Positions 48,892 to 57,887 of a stretch of DNA of 64,000 bases are shown piece after piece. A model generated the notes under the pieces. The model saw nothing but the letters and a program-made list of their open reading frames with translations. It did no database searches and was not told the origin of the DNA. Source of the DNA: CALRQJ02 sp943370285 (GTDB taxonomy: Bacteria; Bacteroidota; Bacteroidia; Chitinophagales; Chitinophagaceae); NCBI GenBank assembly GCA_943370285.1, contig CALRQJ020000009.1, positions 1 to 64,000 on the forward strand. The letters are read 5' to 3'. The first letter of the stretch is position 1; every line of letters begins with the position of its first letter. Both the position numbers and the translations under genes were made by a program.

Positions 48892-49467
48892 TTATTGCTT
48901 ACTAAAATCCAAAGAATCTTTTGCTTCGCCACAACTCAGCATTTTTATACCAAAATAGGGGTTTTTAATGCTAGCAGTATTGTTCAACCAATTAGCACCG
49001 GCATTATCAAAAGCCATAGGACAATGTAATTGGTACACTTTTTCTTTATTGTAACGTACCACTCGTATTAATTCAAACATGCTTTCACTAATGGTAGAAA
49101 ATGATTTTCTACGTTCTTCTATATTTTTTTCAGCTATTATCGCCGCTATATCTGCACTAATGGCTTGTTTGTAGCTGTCGGCAGTGATTACAATAGCAGA
49201 ATCGGCTTGCATTAACGCAAGGTTCAAACTATCGGCGTTGTTTTTCAATAACCCAGCAGATTTGGTGATTAACGTATCGTTACTCAACACAAAAGCGTCT
49301 TTTAAGTGATAATAATTGGTTAGCAATTGGGCAAATGCAGTAGTAAAGGCTGCAGAATTAGCACCTTGTGATAAAGCTGTCGCTTTTTCTCCGGCTTCAG
49401 GTTTATCACTACTTCCACAAGCTGTTGCAAACATCACCATAACGATAACAAACATCTTTTTCATCAA
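48892..49467 (-). CDS. DUF3347-domain lipoprotein
   Basis: A 191-residue protein with lipobox MFATAC (Cys about 17). The rest is a helical DUF3347 domain (about 40-190) ending in the characteristic CPMAFDNAGANWLNN and IKNPYFGIKMLSCG. These conserved Cys and Met residues resemble a soft-metal site, and in other genomes DUF3347 occurs next to or fused with copper/silver efflux (CusB) proteins. No efflux gene is adjacent here, so metal binding is only suggested. MM at the start allows either of two initiator codons. Confidence 0.85.
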   Translation of the reverse strand: MMKKMFVIVMVMFATACGSSDKPEAGEKATALSQGANSAAFTTAFAQLLTNYYHLKDAFVLSNDTLITKSAGLLKNNADSLNLALMQADSAIVITADSYKQAISADIAAIIAEKNIEERRKSFSTISESMFELIRVVRYNKEKVYQLHCPMAFDNAGANWLNNTASIKNPYFGIKMLSCGEAKDSLDFSKQ

Positions 49468-49493
49468 AAAAAATTTGATGCAAAGTTAAGCAA

Positions 49494-49524
49494 ATTGATT
49501 TGCGGTTGCTTTACAATACTTTTG
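49494..49524 (+). promoter_or_regulatory. Promoter of the ABC-F gene
   Basis: ATTG (49494-49497, one base from TTTG), a 19-nt spacer and TACTTTTG (49517-49524), the latter an exact TAnnTTTG. The start codon follows 20 bases later. Confidence 0.6.
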
Positions 49525-49544
49525 CACCGCTTTATACAGATATT

Positions 49545-51509
49545 ATGTTGATAGGATTACAAAATGTTACGTTCGAATTTGGGGCTAGAGTGATTGTTGA
49601 AGATGCTACATGGCATATTAACCCCGGAGAAAGAATTGGTTTGATTGGATACAATGGTACCGGAAAATCTACTTTATTGAAGGTATTGGTAGGCGAATAC
49701 CTGCCTGCAAAAGGAACGGTAGAAAAAAGTAGAGAGACTACTATTGGTTATTTGCACCAAGATTTGTTGAGTTTTGATACCAACGATTCTATTACCGAAG
49801 TGGCATTGGGTGCATTTGAACGAATTCGTCAACTAGAAAAAGAAATCGAAACGTTGGGCCATCAGCTCGAACAAAATAGTGAAGACGAAGCCTTATTGAT
49901 TCGTTATACCGATGCTTTACATGAATTGGATGTGTTAGACGGTTATAATATTCACCACAAGGCAGAAGAAGTACTGCATGGTTTAGGTTTTGAAACCAAA
50001 GATTTAAACCGCCCCTACAAAGAGTTTAGTGGTGGTTGGCGCATGAGGGTTTTGTTGGCTAAAATGATTTTACAGCAGCCTGATGTATTGTTGTTGGATG
50101 AACCTACGAACCACTTAGACTTACCTTCCATCGAATGGTTAGAAAAATATTTGCTGAACTACAAAGGCAGTGTGGTGATTGTAAGCCACGATAAATTCTT
50201 CCTGAATCGAATGGTAAATAAGATTGTTGAGTTGTATCAACAAGAATTACATATTTACACCGGCAATTACGAATATTACGAAAGAGAAAAAGCGATTCGG
50301 ATTGATATGCAGCAGAAGGCATATGAAAATCAGCAAGATTATATTCGCCAACAAGAACGATTTGTAGAACGGTTTAAAGCAAAAGCTAGTAAAGCAGCGC
50401 AAGCTCAAAGTATAGTAAAACGTTTAGATAAAATTGAGCGTATTGAAAGTGTAGAACTACAAAGACCTAATATCCGCATTAATTTTCAGGTTGATAAAGT
50501 ACCGGGTAGAATTTTGGTGACGCTAAAACATATCAGCAAAAATTTTGGTGATTTACAGATTGTAAAAGAGACTTCAGCTGAAATTGACCGCGGAGATAAA
50601 ATTGCATTAATTGGTGCTAACGGTAAAGGAAAATCTACCGTTTTAAGAATGATTGCCGGTACAGAACCCTTTTCAGAAGGAGAAAGGGTTTGGGGTCATA
50701 ACGTACAAGAAAGTTTTTATGCACAGCATCAATTAGAAGCACTGAATATCAACAATACTATTCTGGATGAAATGAAGGAATGTGGCAGCCAAAAAACAGA
50801 TTTGGAACTGAGGGCTTTGTTAGGTTGCTTCTTGTTTAGTGGAGATGATACTGATAAAAAAATCAGAGTACTAAGTGGTGGCGAAAAAGCTAGGGTTGCA
50901 TTGGCAAAAACCATCGTAAGTAAAGCTAATTTCTTGATTCTGGATGAACCTACCAACCACTTAGATATGCACTCGGTTGAATTATTGGCTGATGCGTTGA
51001 ATAAGTATGAAGGAAGTTTAATTTTAGTAAGTCACGACCGATATTTTATCTCTAAAACAGCCAATAAAATCTGGCAAATTGTTGACCATGAGATAAAAGA
51101 ATTTAAAGGCACATATGATGAATGGGTAGCATGGGAAGAACGTATGGCCAAACAAGCTAAAGCAGACAATACAAACAAAGAAGAAGCTAAGCCGGTTGTG
51201 GCTGAAAAGAAGCCGGAGCCGGTGGTGGCACCAAAAGTTCAAACCAATCAACCCATTAATAGAGAACAGCAAAAAGAATTACAAAAGTTACAACGAAAGT
51301 TGAGTAACGTAGAAATAGAATTAAATAAAGCATCAGCAGAGATGCAACGCATAGAAGCTGAATTGGGCAATCCGGATAACTACAGTAACAAAGACAAGTT
51401 CACTGCTTTAGAAAAAGCATATGCTGATGCAAAGGCCAAGCATCAACAACTGAATGCAGCATATGAAAATGCGTTTGAACAAGTGGTTGAGATGGAATCT
51501 AAATTGTAA
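49545..51509 (+). CDS. ABC-F family ATPase
   Basis: A 654-residue soluble protein with two ABC domains and no membrane segments. Domain 1 has Walker A GYNGTGKSTLL, signature SGGWRMRVLLAK and Walker B LLLDEPTNHLD. Domain 2 has GANGKGKSTVL, SGGEKARVALAK and LILDEPTNHLD. Between them is the basic ABC-F linker (QQKAYENQQDYIRQQERFVERFK split as a helical arm), and a C-terminal coiled coil spans about 560-654. ABC-F proteins act on the ribosome; this architecture is closest to Uup/YdiF-type. I start at MLIGLQNVTFEFG, where the first domain begins. Confidence 0.95.
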   Translation: MLIGLQNVTFEFGARVIVEDATWHINPGERIGLIGYNGTGKSTLLKVLVGEYLPAKGTVEKSRETTIGYLHQDLLSFDTNDSITEVALGAFERIRQLEKEIETLGHQLEQNSEDEALLIRYTDALHELDVLDGYNIHHKAEEVLHGLGFETKDLNRPYKEFSGGWRMRVLLAKMILQQPDVLLLDEPTNHLDLPSIEWLEKYLLNYKGSVVIVSHDKFFLNRMVNKIVELYQQELHIYTGNYEYYEREKAIRIDMQQKAYENQQDYIRQQERFVERFKAKASKAAQAQSIVKRLDKIERIESVELQRPNIRINFQVDKVPGRILVTLKHISKNFGDLQIVKETSAEIDRGDKIALIGANGKGKSTVLRMIAGTEPFSEGERVWGHNVQESFYAQHQLEALNINNTILDEMKECGSQKTDLELRALLGCFLFSGDDTDKKIRVLSGGEKARVALAKTIVSKANFLILDEPTNHLDMHSVELLADALNKYEGSLILVSHDRYFISKTANKIWQIVDHEIKEFKGTYDEWVAWEERMAKQAKADNTNKEEAKPVVAEKKPEPVVAPKVQTNQPINREQQKELQKLQRKLSNVEIELNKASAEMQRIEAELGNPDNYSNKDKFTALEKAYADAKAKHQQLNAAYENAFEQVVEMESKL

Positions 51510-51521
51510 TTGTTATGGTAG

Positions 51522-51851
51522 TCAATCAACAATAAACAAAACGCAACCCGATTTGCTGTAAGAGCGGTGTGCAGCACTATTATCACCAACGGTGTACAAC
51601 ATGCCTTTTTCTAGTAAATGTTTTTGCCCGTTTTGCAATTCGGTTTCCATACTTCCTTCTACACAAAAAATGATATGCCCTTTATTACACCAATGATCGG
51701 CTAAGTAACCGGCAGAATAAGTGACTAATCGAATTCTGACATTTCCTCGATGGATGGTTTTCCATTCAGCATAACCAGTTTCGCCTGCATGAATGTCAGC
51801 AGCTATAGTTGCAAAATCTGAAATTGAAAAAGGGAAAGCAGGAATTTCCAT
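51522..51851 (-). CDS. Small cupin-fold protein with D-H-W-C motif
   Basis: A 109-residue single-domain beta-sandwich protein. GYLADHWCNKGHIIFCVEG (about 48-66) is the core, with further conserved GQKHLLEKGMLYTVGD. The D-H-W-C/H arrangement looks like a cupin subgroup named for this motif; His and Cys could bind a metal. No enzyme activity can be assigned. It is convergent with the ABC-F gene (12 bases) and 23 bases downstream of a methyltransferase on the same strand. Confidence 0.75.
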   Translation of the reverse strand: MEIPAFPFSISDFATIAADIHAGETGYAEWKTIHRGNVRIRLVTYSAGYLADHWCNKGHIIFCVEGSMETELQNGQKHLLEKGMLYTVGDNSAAHRSYSKSGCVLFIVD

Positions 51852-51874
51852 AAGCTCATCATTAAGCGAAAAAA

Positions 51875-52783
51875 TTACTGGTGTTGAATAACGTAAATAA
51901 CGCTACTGCATTTGCTTTTATCGAAATAACAGGGCAGGTTGGAATAAAAACCAATCCAAGCTGCTTTTAGCATACTAAATACACTTAACCGCTGGTGTTT
52001 ATATTTTTCACTTAGCAAACTCACATAGTAACTATCAAACCACATCGGTTCTTTGTACACTAATTTACAACCCATTCTGTTTACCAATTGCTCCATACTC
52101 TGTGGTGAAAAATGGTATAAGTGACGGGGTACATCATAAGCTGCCCAATAATTACCATATAATTTGGCATCATAACTGGTATAGTTTGGTACACCAATTA
52201 ATACATGTCCGCCGGGCTTGAGCAATCGCTTAAATATGTCAAAATAACTGTCTAATTCATGTACATGTTCAAGCACATGCCATAGCGTAATTACATCGAA
52301 CTGCCCTGGTTCTAATTGTTCAAGTTGATCAATAGGCAGCAAGGATAGTCCATTACTTTTTAGAGCCACATCACGGGCTTCAGCATCTGGCTCTAATCCG
52401 GTTACCTTCCAACTCTTTTGTTGCATATACTGCAAAAAGTAGCCGGTACCAGCACCAACGTCTAATAAGTGACCACTAGTTTTTTTTGTTATCTGATGAA
52501 TAAATTTCTTCTTCTCTCCTAGCGTATAATTTCTAACTATATGATATAGCCGGTTGATGATTCCCTTTTTTGAATCGGTATGAGACACATACGCTTCCGC
52601 TTTATAGTAAGGAGCAATGCCTGTTGCATCAGGTACATGTTGGGTAAATCTTCCGGTACATTGACTACACTCCCAAATTTCAAAATGTTCGTGACTCACA
52701 GTAAAATCTTCGCAAAGCAATACTTTACTAATTAATGTACTTTTACAACAAGGGCATTCTTTACGGGTAATTAAGGCTGACAT
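51875..52783 (-). CDS. Class I SAM-dependent methyltransferase with N-terminal zinc-finger-like segment
   Basis: A 302-residue protein. The N-terminus has paired cysteines (CPCC at about 8-11 and CSQC at about 39-42) likely binding zinc. The SAM domain starts near 95 with LLDVGAGTGYFLQ, then GLEPDAEA, and ends with DVITLWHVLEHVHE and LKPGGHVLIGVPN, the motif set of the Methyltransf_11/UbiG-like fold. Proteins of this layout often act on sugars or lipids of the envelope, but the substrate is unknown. Diverges from the DUF58 operon. Confidence 0.85.
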   Translation of the reverse strand: MSALITRKECPCCKSTLISKVLLCEDFTVSHEHFEIWECSQCTGRFTQHVPDATGIAPYYKAEAYVSHTDSKKGIINRLYHIVRNYTLGEKKKFIHQITKKTSGHLLDVGAGTGYFLQYMQQKSWKVTGLEPDAEARDVALKSNGLSLLPIDQLEQLEPGQFDVITLWHVLEHVHELDSYFDIFKRLLKPGGHVLIGVPNYTSYDAKLYGNYWAAYDVPRHLYHFSPQSMEQLVNRMGCKLVYKEPMWFDSYYVSLLSEKYKHQRLSVFSMLKAAWIGFYSNLPCYFDKSKCSSVIYVIQHQ

Positions 52784-52815
52784 GGGTACAAAGAAACTAA
52801 AGTTTCAGTTAAAAA

Positions 52816-52823
52816 TACCTTTG
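52816..52823 (+). promoter_or_regulatory. Possible -7 element of the DUF58 operon
   Basis: TACCTTTG, an exact TAnnTTTG, about 57 bases before the first start codon; no TTTG at the right distance upstream. Confidence 0.35.
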
Positions 52824-52879
52824 TTTGGGTACTTCAGTTATATTGTATTCTTAGTTTCTTTACCTTACTAACCCAAAGC

Positions 52880-54250
52880 ATGGCAATGATGATAAAAAGG
52901 ATTAAAAGTACATTTCAAAAAATTGGTTTTTACCTGCCTTTTACATTTTACTTTCTTCTTTTTGTTGCCGGTTGTGCATTAGCATTAACGTGGATAGATG
53001 CCAAACAAGCACAGCCTGACACTTCATTTTCAGATATTTTAGATGTATTACTTAAAGTGGCAATGGTTTTTGGCACTGCATTTCTGACACTCGGCTTTAT
53101 GAGTGCACTCATTAGTTATGGTTTTTTACTTTGGCAAAAGAAAAAAGGTAATATCTCCTTTGCCGTTGCAACAAACTTGCTCGAAGCTGATATTAAAAAC
53201 AAGCAGGTGGTTGAAATTAAACTTCATCCCATTTTAAAACCTTTGCTCGGTTTTGTAAAAATGCGTTTGCAATACGATGACACCCATTATTCTCAAAAAT
53301 TTTCTATCGTAGAAAAAAAACAACGTTGGTGGCTACATAGTAGCATTGAAGGAACGTATTATTGGCCGGTTCCAAGCGTAAAAGAATACCATATCAGCAA
53401 AGCCATTATTTATTTTGAAGATTTGTTTCAGTTTTTTTCATTTGCTATTTCAATTGAAACAAATAATCGATTTATAAAAGCACCGGATAACATTGGTTTA
53501 AGTGCCATTAAATCGATGCCGAGAAAAACAGAAGAATCAAACATCAAGATTGATGATATGCGTAAGGTAGAAGGCGAATACCTGAATTATAAAAACTTTG
53601 AAGACAATGATGATGTTAGAAGAATAGTATGGAAAGTATATGCCAGAAACAAAGAGTTAGTGGTGCGTACTCCCGAAACCATGGACCCATATGCCTCACA
53701 TTTGTACATGTATGCTTCGTTTCATAGTATTTTTGCAATACAAGGAAATGATGTTGCTGAAATTCCCTTTCTTAATTATTACAAAAATTATATCTGGTCT
53801 GTGTACCAACAATTAGGTAAACAACAATACGAAGTAAAGTTTATTCCGGATCAAGACTCAACTATTCCCGCTGTAGCAGATTCGGTATTACAAGTAAAAA
53901 ATAGCATCAGCACTTCAAATTGGCATTCCCAAAAAGACATCACTAATTATTGCAAACCAAATGATGCTTCGATTCTCATCATTTCATCTTTTTCTGATGT
54001 TCATCAAGTAGAAAATTTATTGAATATTGCAGGCAATAGCATTACCATCATTTTTGTAAAATTGTCCAATTGTTTACAAAAACAAAAAATTACCGATTGG
54101 ATGCAATGGATTTTTACAGAACAAGAAAAAGATGCTACAGAACGCTATAAAACGGGTTGGAGTTTATCTCCACTCAGAATAAAAGTGAACGAAAACGAAA
54201 AGCAATTGCAACAGTTATTAAACAAATATCAATACCCGGTTTTTGCATAA
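52880..54250 (+). CDS. DUF58-domain membrane protein
   Basis: A 456-residue protein with two N-terminal helices (about 17-38 and 55-83) and a DUF58 core near 225-275, with the motif VEGEYLNYKNFEDNDDVRR and WKVYARNKELVVR. DUF58 proteins contain a vWA-like domain and are usually encoded with MoxR ATPases and transglutaminase-like proteins, probably as a membrane chaperone or activation unit. This gene opens such an operon: the transglutaminase starts 13 bases later. The vWA metal motif DxSxS is not obvious, as in several DUF58 members. Confidence 0.85.
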   Translation: MAMMIKRIKSTFQKIGFYLPFTFYFLLFVAGCALALTWIDAKQAQPDTSFSDILDVLLKVAMVFGTAFLTLGFMSALISYGFLLWQKKKGNISFAVATNLLEADIKNKQVVEIKLHPILKPLLGFVKMRLQYDDTHYSQKFSIVEKKQRWWLHSSIEGTYYWPVPSVKEYHISKAIIYFEDLFQFFSFAISIETNNRFIKAPDNIGLSAIKSMPRKTEESNIKIDDMRKVEGEYLNYKNFEDNDDVRRIVWKVYARNKELVVRTPETMDPYASHLYMYASFHSIFAIQGNDVAEIPFLNYYKNYIWSVYQQLGKQQYEVKFIPDQDSTIPAVADSVLQVKNSISTSNWHSQKDITNYCKPNDASILIISSFSDVHQVENLLNIAGNSITIIFVKLSNCLQKQKITDWMQWIFTEQEKDATERYKTGWSLSPLRIKVNENEKQLQQLLNKYQYPVFA

Positions 54251-54263
54251 TTAAAATAATGGC

Positions 54264-56885
54264 ATGGCGTTAGGACGAGTTTTTTCTACCAAAAAAGTAA
54301 TAACACAATTGTTGTTATTAGCAATACCAACCATATTGCTAGCGGCTTATTTATTGTGGACCGCAAATAATTACATCAACGTATTAGAAAACCAATGGAT
54401 GAAACAAAGCGCCTATTTTGCCGGTGGTTTGGTGATGTCGTTTTTGTTTTTCAGTTACCGCTTTCGATTTATTACTTCAACAGCATTATTGGGAGCCGGA
54501 CTTTGGATGCTCTATTTTTTTGTAAGCAGAACAGTTGTGGGTGAATTTGATACCATCTGGGCAGTTAATCAAGTCATCATCTTTAACACTTTAGTTACCA
54601 CCGGTTGGATTTGCGGATTTGGATTATCTCGTTCTAGATACTTCACCATTTTTTGGTCGGTATTTTTATTGGCTGTTCAAGTAGTTGCGGTAAGCAAAAC
54701 AGCCGACATCTATGCAGGAGCATTAATCAAAGCAATAGCACCTGTTTTATTGTATACCTTCTATATTATTTATACAACAGAACTCATTCGAAATATTAAT
54801 GAAGATGAAAAACGTTTCAGTTTTGTAGTCTTTAGCCGAATGGGTGGATTCTTCAGCTTTGGTACACTACTATTAATCATCATTCTACTTTTCTTCAAAA
54901 AAGATTTCAAAGCCATTGAACAAGAATGGGGCGGCGGGCAAGGTCAATATGACGATAAAAACAAAGGCAAAGAAAGCATGACCAAACAGAACAAAGATGG
55001 CAGCATGCAAAACAAAGACCAAACGCAACTTACAGGGTCTTTATCAAAAGGAAATAAACTGGTTTTTGTAGCTAAACTTGATAACTATTTTGAAGACGGA
55101 AAAACCCCTAATCCACTCTATTTTACTGCTCACTACTATACAAAATTTGACACGGTAACACAAACATTCGAGATCGATAGTTTGATGCCAAATAACGATT
55201 TATTTCGGCCCGATCCTTCTCAAATACCACTGTATTTTGCCAAAACCGATTCTTCTGTTATCCGAAACACAAAAGCCACTTTACGCAGAAAAGTTGTTAC
55301 GGCAGATGTATACAAAGTATTGCTTTCTCCTAAAGAATATATTGCGCCGTCCACAGCATTTTTTTGTCAGCCTATTGCGGTAGAAAATGAAAATAAAGAT
55401 CAATACAAAAGTGCCTATCGTGCTAAAATGTGGGTGAGTGATTTGAACAGTGCTTATTTTGTTTATAATCCTGCCGGCAATATGATGTTGGATTTATTTC
55501 AACAAAATCGTTTTGATGAATTACGTAAAGTCAACAATTTTACCGGCATAGAGAAAAAGTTCATGAACTATTATACGTTCATGCCTGGCAATAGTGACTA
55601 TAATCGATTGAGATTTTTAGCCGATAGTATTACCAGAAACGCTAAAGCACCAATAGATAAAATTATTGCGATAAGAGATTATTTTTTATCGAAAGATGAA
55701 AATGGACAACCCTTATTTAAATACAGTGATAACCCCGGCATACCGGGATTGCCAAGTGCTAACAAACTCAATTATTTTTTAACTGAAAATAGAAAAGGGT
55801 ACTGCGCCTATTTCGCCGGTGCTACTTTATTCATGTTGCGGTCCTTAGGCATACCATCGAGAGTTGCTGCGGGTTTTTTAACGGTAGATAGAAGCAATAA
55901 AAACCCGGGCTGGTATTGGTTTTATGAAGATCAAGCACATGCTTGGGTACAAGTTTATTTTCCGGGTTATGGTTGGATAGATTTTGATACCACCGTTCCT
56001 GATGCTGAAACACAGGAGTCGCCGCAACCCGACCAAACACCACCCATGAACACCCAACAGGCTTATTTTGTAGCCAATGGTAAAGTGGTAAAGATTGATA
56101 CTGTAACTAAGAAGATGACAGTTTCAGTAAAAGAAATATTATACCACGATAAACCATTTTCATCGGAAAAAACAGTTGATATGCCGATGGATATTTCTAT
56201 TGCCACAGTGATGAAAGATACCGGAAGCGTACCAATGAGTAGCATCAAACCCGGCATGGAAGTATCTGCTATTTCATATGCTGAAGCCTATAAAAAACTA
56301 CCGCCAAAAGACAGTGATAACTTTACTACGTTGTTACTGCAATCACCCAACCCCGCCCCTATTGACCAAGTGAAAATAATGGACAAGGATAAGCAGCAAG
56401 AAAATGCTTACGATAAAAAAACAGACAACACACCAACTAACTGGTGGAAAGTACTCTGGCTAACTTTGTCCATTATTGCAAGCTTTATGCTGCTCTTATT
56501 CAGCAGCCCATGGCTCATTTGGAAGTATTATAACGCAAAAGCTACAACAGCAAATGATAGTACAATAAAAGCTTATCGTATACATACTGCCATCAACTAT
56601 TACCTCAACCAAATGGGCTTTGACAGAACGAATAAAAGCCCAGCAACATTTGCTCAAGCAATAGATATGCAATTTGGCACCAGTTTACATCCTTTCAGTA
56701 TGGTGTATCAAAAACTAAAATACAGCACTCAAACTTTAAGCGAAAAGGAGCAACAAATGGTGAATACAGTGTATGCTGACTTTATCAATAAAGTTCCGAA
56801 ACAAATAAAATTCGGCACCAGATTCAACCAATTTTTAAACATATACCAGACCATCTATTTCTTTACACAACCAAAAAATAGTTAA
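54264..56885 (+). CDS. Membrane protein with transglutaminase-like domain
   Basis: An 873-residue protein with about seven helices in the first 215 residues, a periplasmic region, and a further helix at about 730-750. The transglutaminase core is at about 460-580. Its catalytic triad is visible: Cys 514 in GYCAYFAG, His 559 in DQAHAWVQVY and Asp 573 or 575 in WIDFDTTVPD. It follows DUF58 by 13 bases and precedes MoxR by 2. Proteins of this type could act as peptidases or cross-linking enzymes in the periplasm; the true activity is unknown. Confidence 0.9.
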   Translation: MALGRVFSTKKVITQLLLLAIPTILLAAYLLWTANNYINVLENQWMKQSAYFAGGLVMSFLFFSYRFRFITSTALLGAGLWMLYFFVSRTVVGEFDTIWAVNQVIIFNTLVTTGWICGFGLSRSRYFTIFWSVFLLAVQVVAVSKTADIYAGALIKAIAPVLLYTFYIIYTTELIRNINEDEKRFSFVVFSRMGGFFSFGTLLLIIILLFFKKDFKAIEQEWGGGQGQYDDKNKGKESMTKQNKDGSMQNKDQTQLTGSLSKGNKLVFVAKLDNYFEDGKTPNPLYFTAHYYTKFDTVTQTFEIDSLMPNNDLFRPDPSQIPLYFAKTDSSVIRNTKATLRRKVVTADVYKVLLSPKEYIAPSTAFFCQPIAVENENKDQYKSAYRAKMWVSDLNSAYFVYNPAGNMMLDLFQQNRFDELRKVNNFTGIEKKFMNYYTFMPGNSDYNRLRFLADSITRNAKAPIDKIIAIRDYFLSKDENGQPLFKYSDNPGIPGLPSANKLNYFLTENRKGYCAYFAGATLFMLRSLGIPSRVAAGFLTVDRSNKNPGWYWFYEDQAHAWVQVYFPGYGWIDFDTTVPDAETQESPQPDQTPPMNTQQAYFVANGKVVKIDTVTKKMTVSVKEILYHDKPFSSEKTVDMPMDISIATVMKDTGSVPMSSIKPGMEVSAISYAEAYKKLPPKDSDNFTTLLLQSPNPAPIDQVKIMDKDKQQENAYDKKTDNTPTNWWKVLWLTLSIIASFMLLLFSSPWLIWKYYNAKATTANDSTIKAYRIHTAINYYLNQMGFDRTNKSPATFAQAIDMQFGTSLHPFSMVYQKLKYSTQTLSEKEQQMVNTVYADFINKVPKQIKFGTRFNQFLNIYQTIYFFTQPKNS

Positions 56886-56887
56886 GC

Positions 56888-57871
56888 ATGGAACACCAGA
56901 TACAGATTGACCAGGCATTAGAAAACGTACAGAAATTAGTAGATAATATTGAGAAAGTGATTCGTGGCAAACGAAATCAAATTAAGTTTATCCTTACTGC
57001 ATTATTAGCAAAGGGGCATATCCTAATGGAAGACAATCCCGGTACCGGAAAAACAGTAATGGCAAAAACTTTGGCACAAAGTATTGCAGGTCGCACAAAT
57101 GATAAAGGCGTAAATTTTAAACGTATTCAATTTACGCCGGATTTGTTGCCAATGGACTTGATTGGTTCTCATATTTTTGATGATGTAAAAAAAGAGTTCA
57201 TCTTCAAAAAAGGACCACTGTTTTGTAATGTGTTATTAGCAGATGAAATTAACCGAGCTTCTCCAAAAGTACAATCTGCTTTATTGGAGTGTATGGCGGA
57301 GAATCAAATTACGATGGGAGAAACAACCTATCAATTAGAGCAATTATTTTTCACTATCGCTACACAAAATCCGGTGGAAATGGAAGGTACCTATCCGCTT
57401 CCTGCAGCACAATTGGATCGTTTCTACATTAAAATCATTTTTGGATATGTTGATGAAGAAACGGAATTAGAAATCTACAAAGACTACCTCGGCATACAAA
57501 ATAATTTGAACCATATTGAGCAAGTGTTGAGTATGGAAGAAATTTTGTTTTTACAGGCAGAAACAGAGAAAGTACATATTCATGAAGAAATCATTAAAGC
57601 GGTACGAAACATTATTTGGGGAACGAGAAAGCATAGCGACATTGTTTTAGGTGCGTCTACCAGAAGTGGTATCACATTTTTAAAATGTTTGAAAGCTTAT
57701 GCATTGGTGAATGGCAGAACATTTGTTACGGAAGATGATGTAAATGACATTACGCAAGCCGTGTTAGGCCATCGTTTAATTTTTAGAAATAGAGATGCAA
57801 AAGAAAAGGCATTGGCCAGTATTCTGAATGCAGAAATGGAAAGATTGAATAAATTAAAGTTGCATCACTAA
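56888..57871 (+). CDS. MoxR-family AAA+ ATPase
   Basis: A 327-residue cytoplasmic ATPase. Walker A is MEDNPGTGKTVMAK (about 47-60), Walker B LLADEINRASPKVQ (about 115-128), sensor 1 ATQNPVEMEGTYPLP and LDRFYIK follow, as in MoxR. These ATPases are thought to remodel or activate vWA (DUF58) partners. It lies third in the operon, 2 bases after the transglutaminase gene. Confidence 0.96.
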   Translation: MEHQIQIDQALENVQKLVDNIEKVIRGKRNQIKFILTALLAKGHILMEDNPGTGKTVMAKTLAQSIAGRTNDKGVNFKRIQFTPDLLPMDLIGSHIFDDVKKEFIFKKGPLFCNVLLADEINRASPKVQSALLECMAENQITMGETTYQLEQLFFTIATQNPVEMEGTYPLPAAQLDRFYIKIIFGYVDEETELEIYKDYLGIQNNLNHIEQVLSMEEILFLQAETEKVHIHEEIIKAVRNIIWGTRKHSDIVLGASTRSGITFLKCLKAYALVNGRTFVTEDDVNDITQAVLGHRLIFRNRDAKEKALASILNAEMERLNKLKLHH

Positions 57872-57887
57872 TTTGATACAAGTAATT

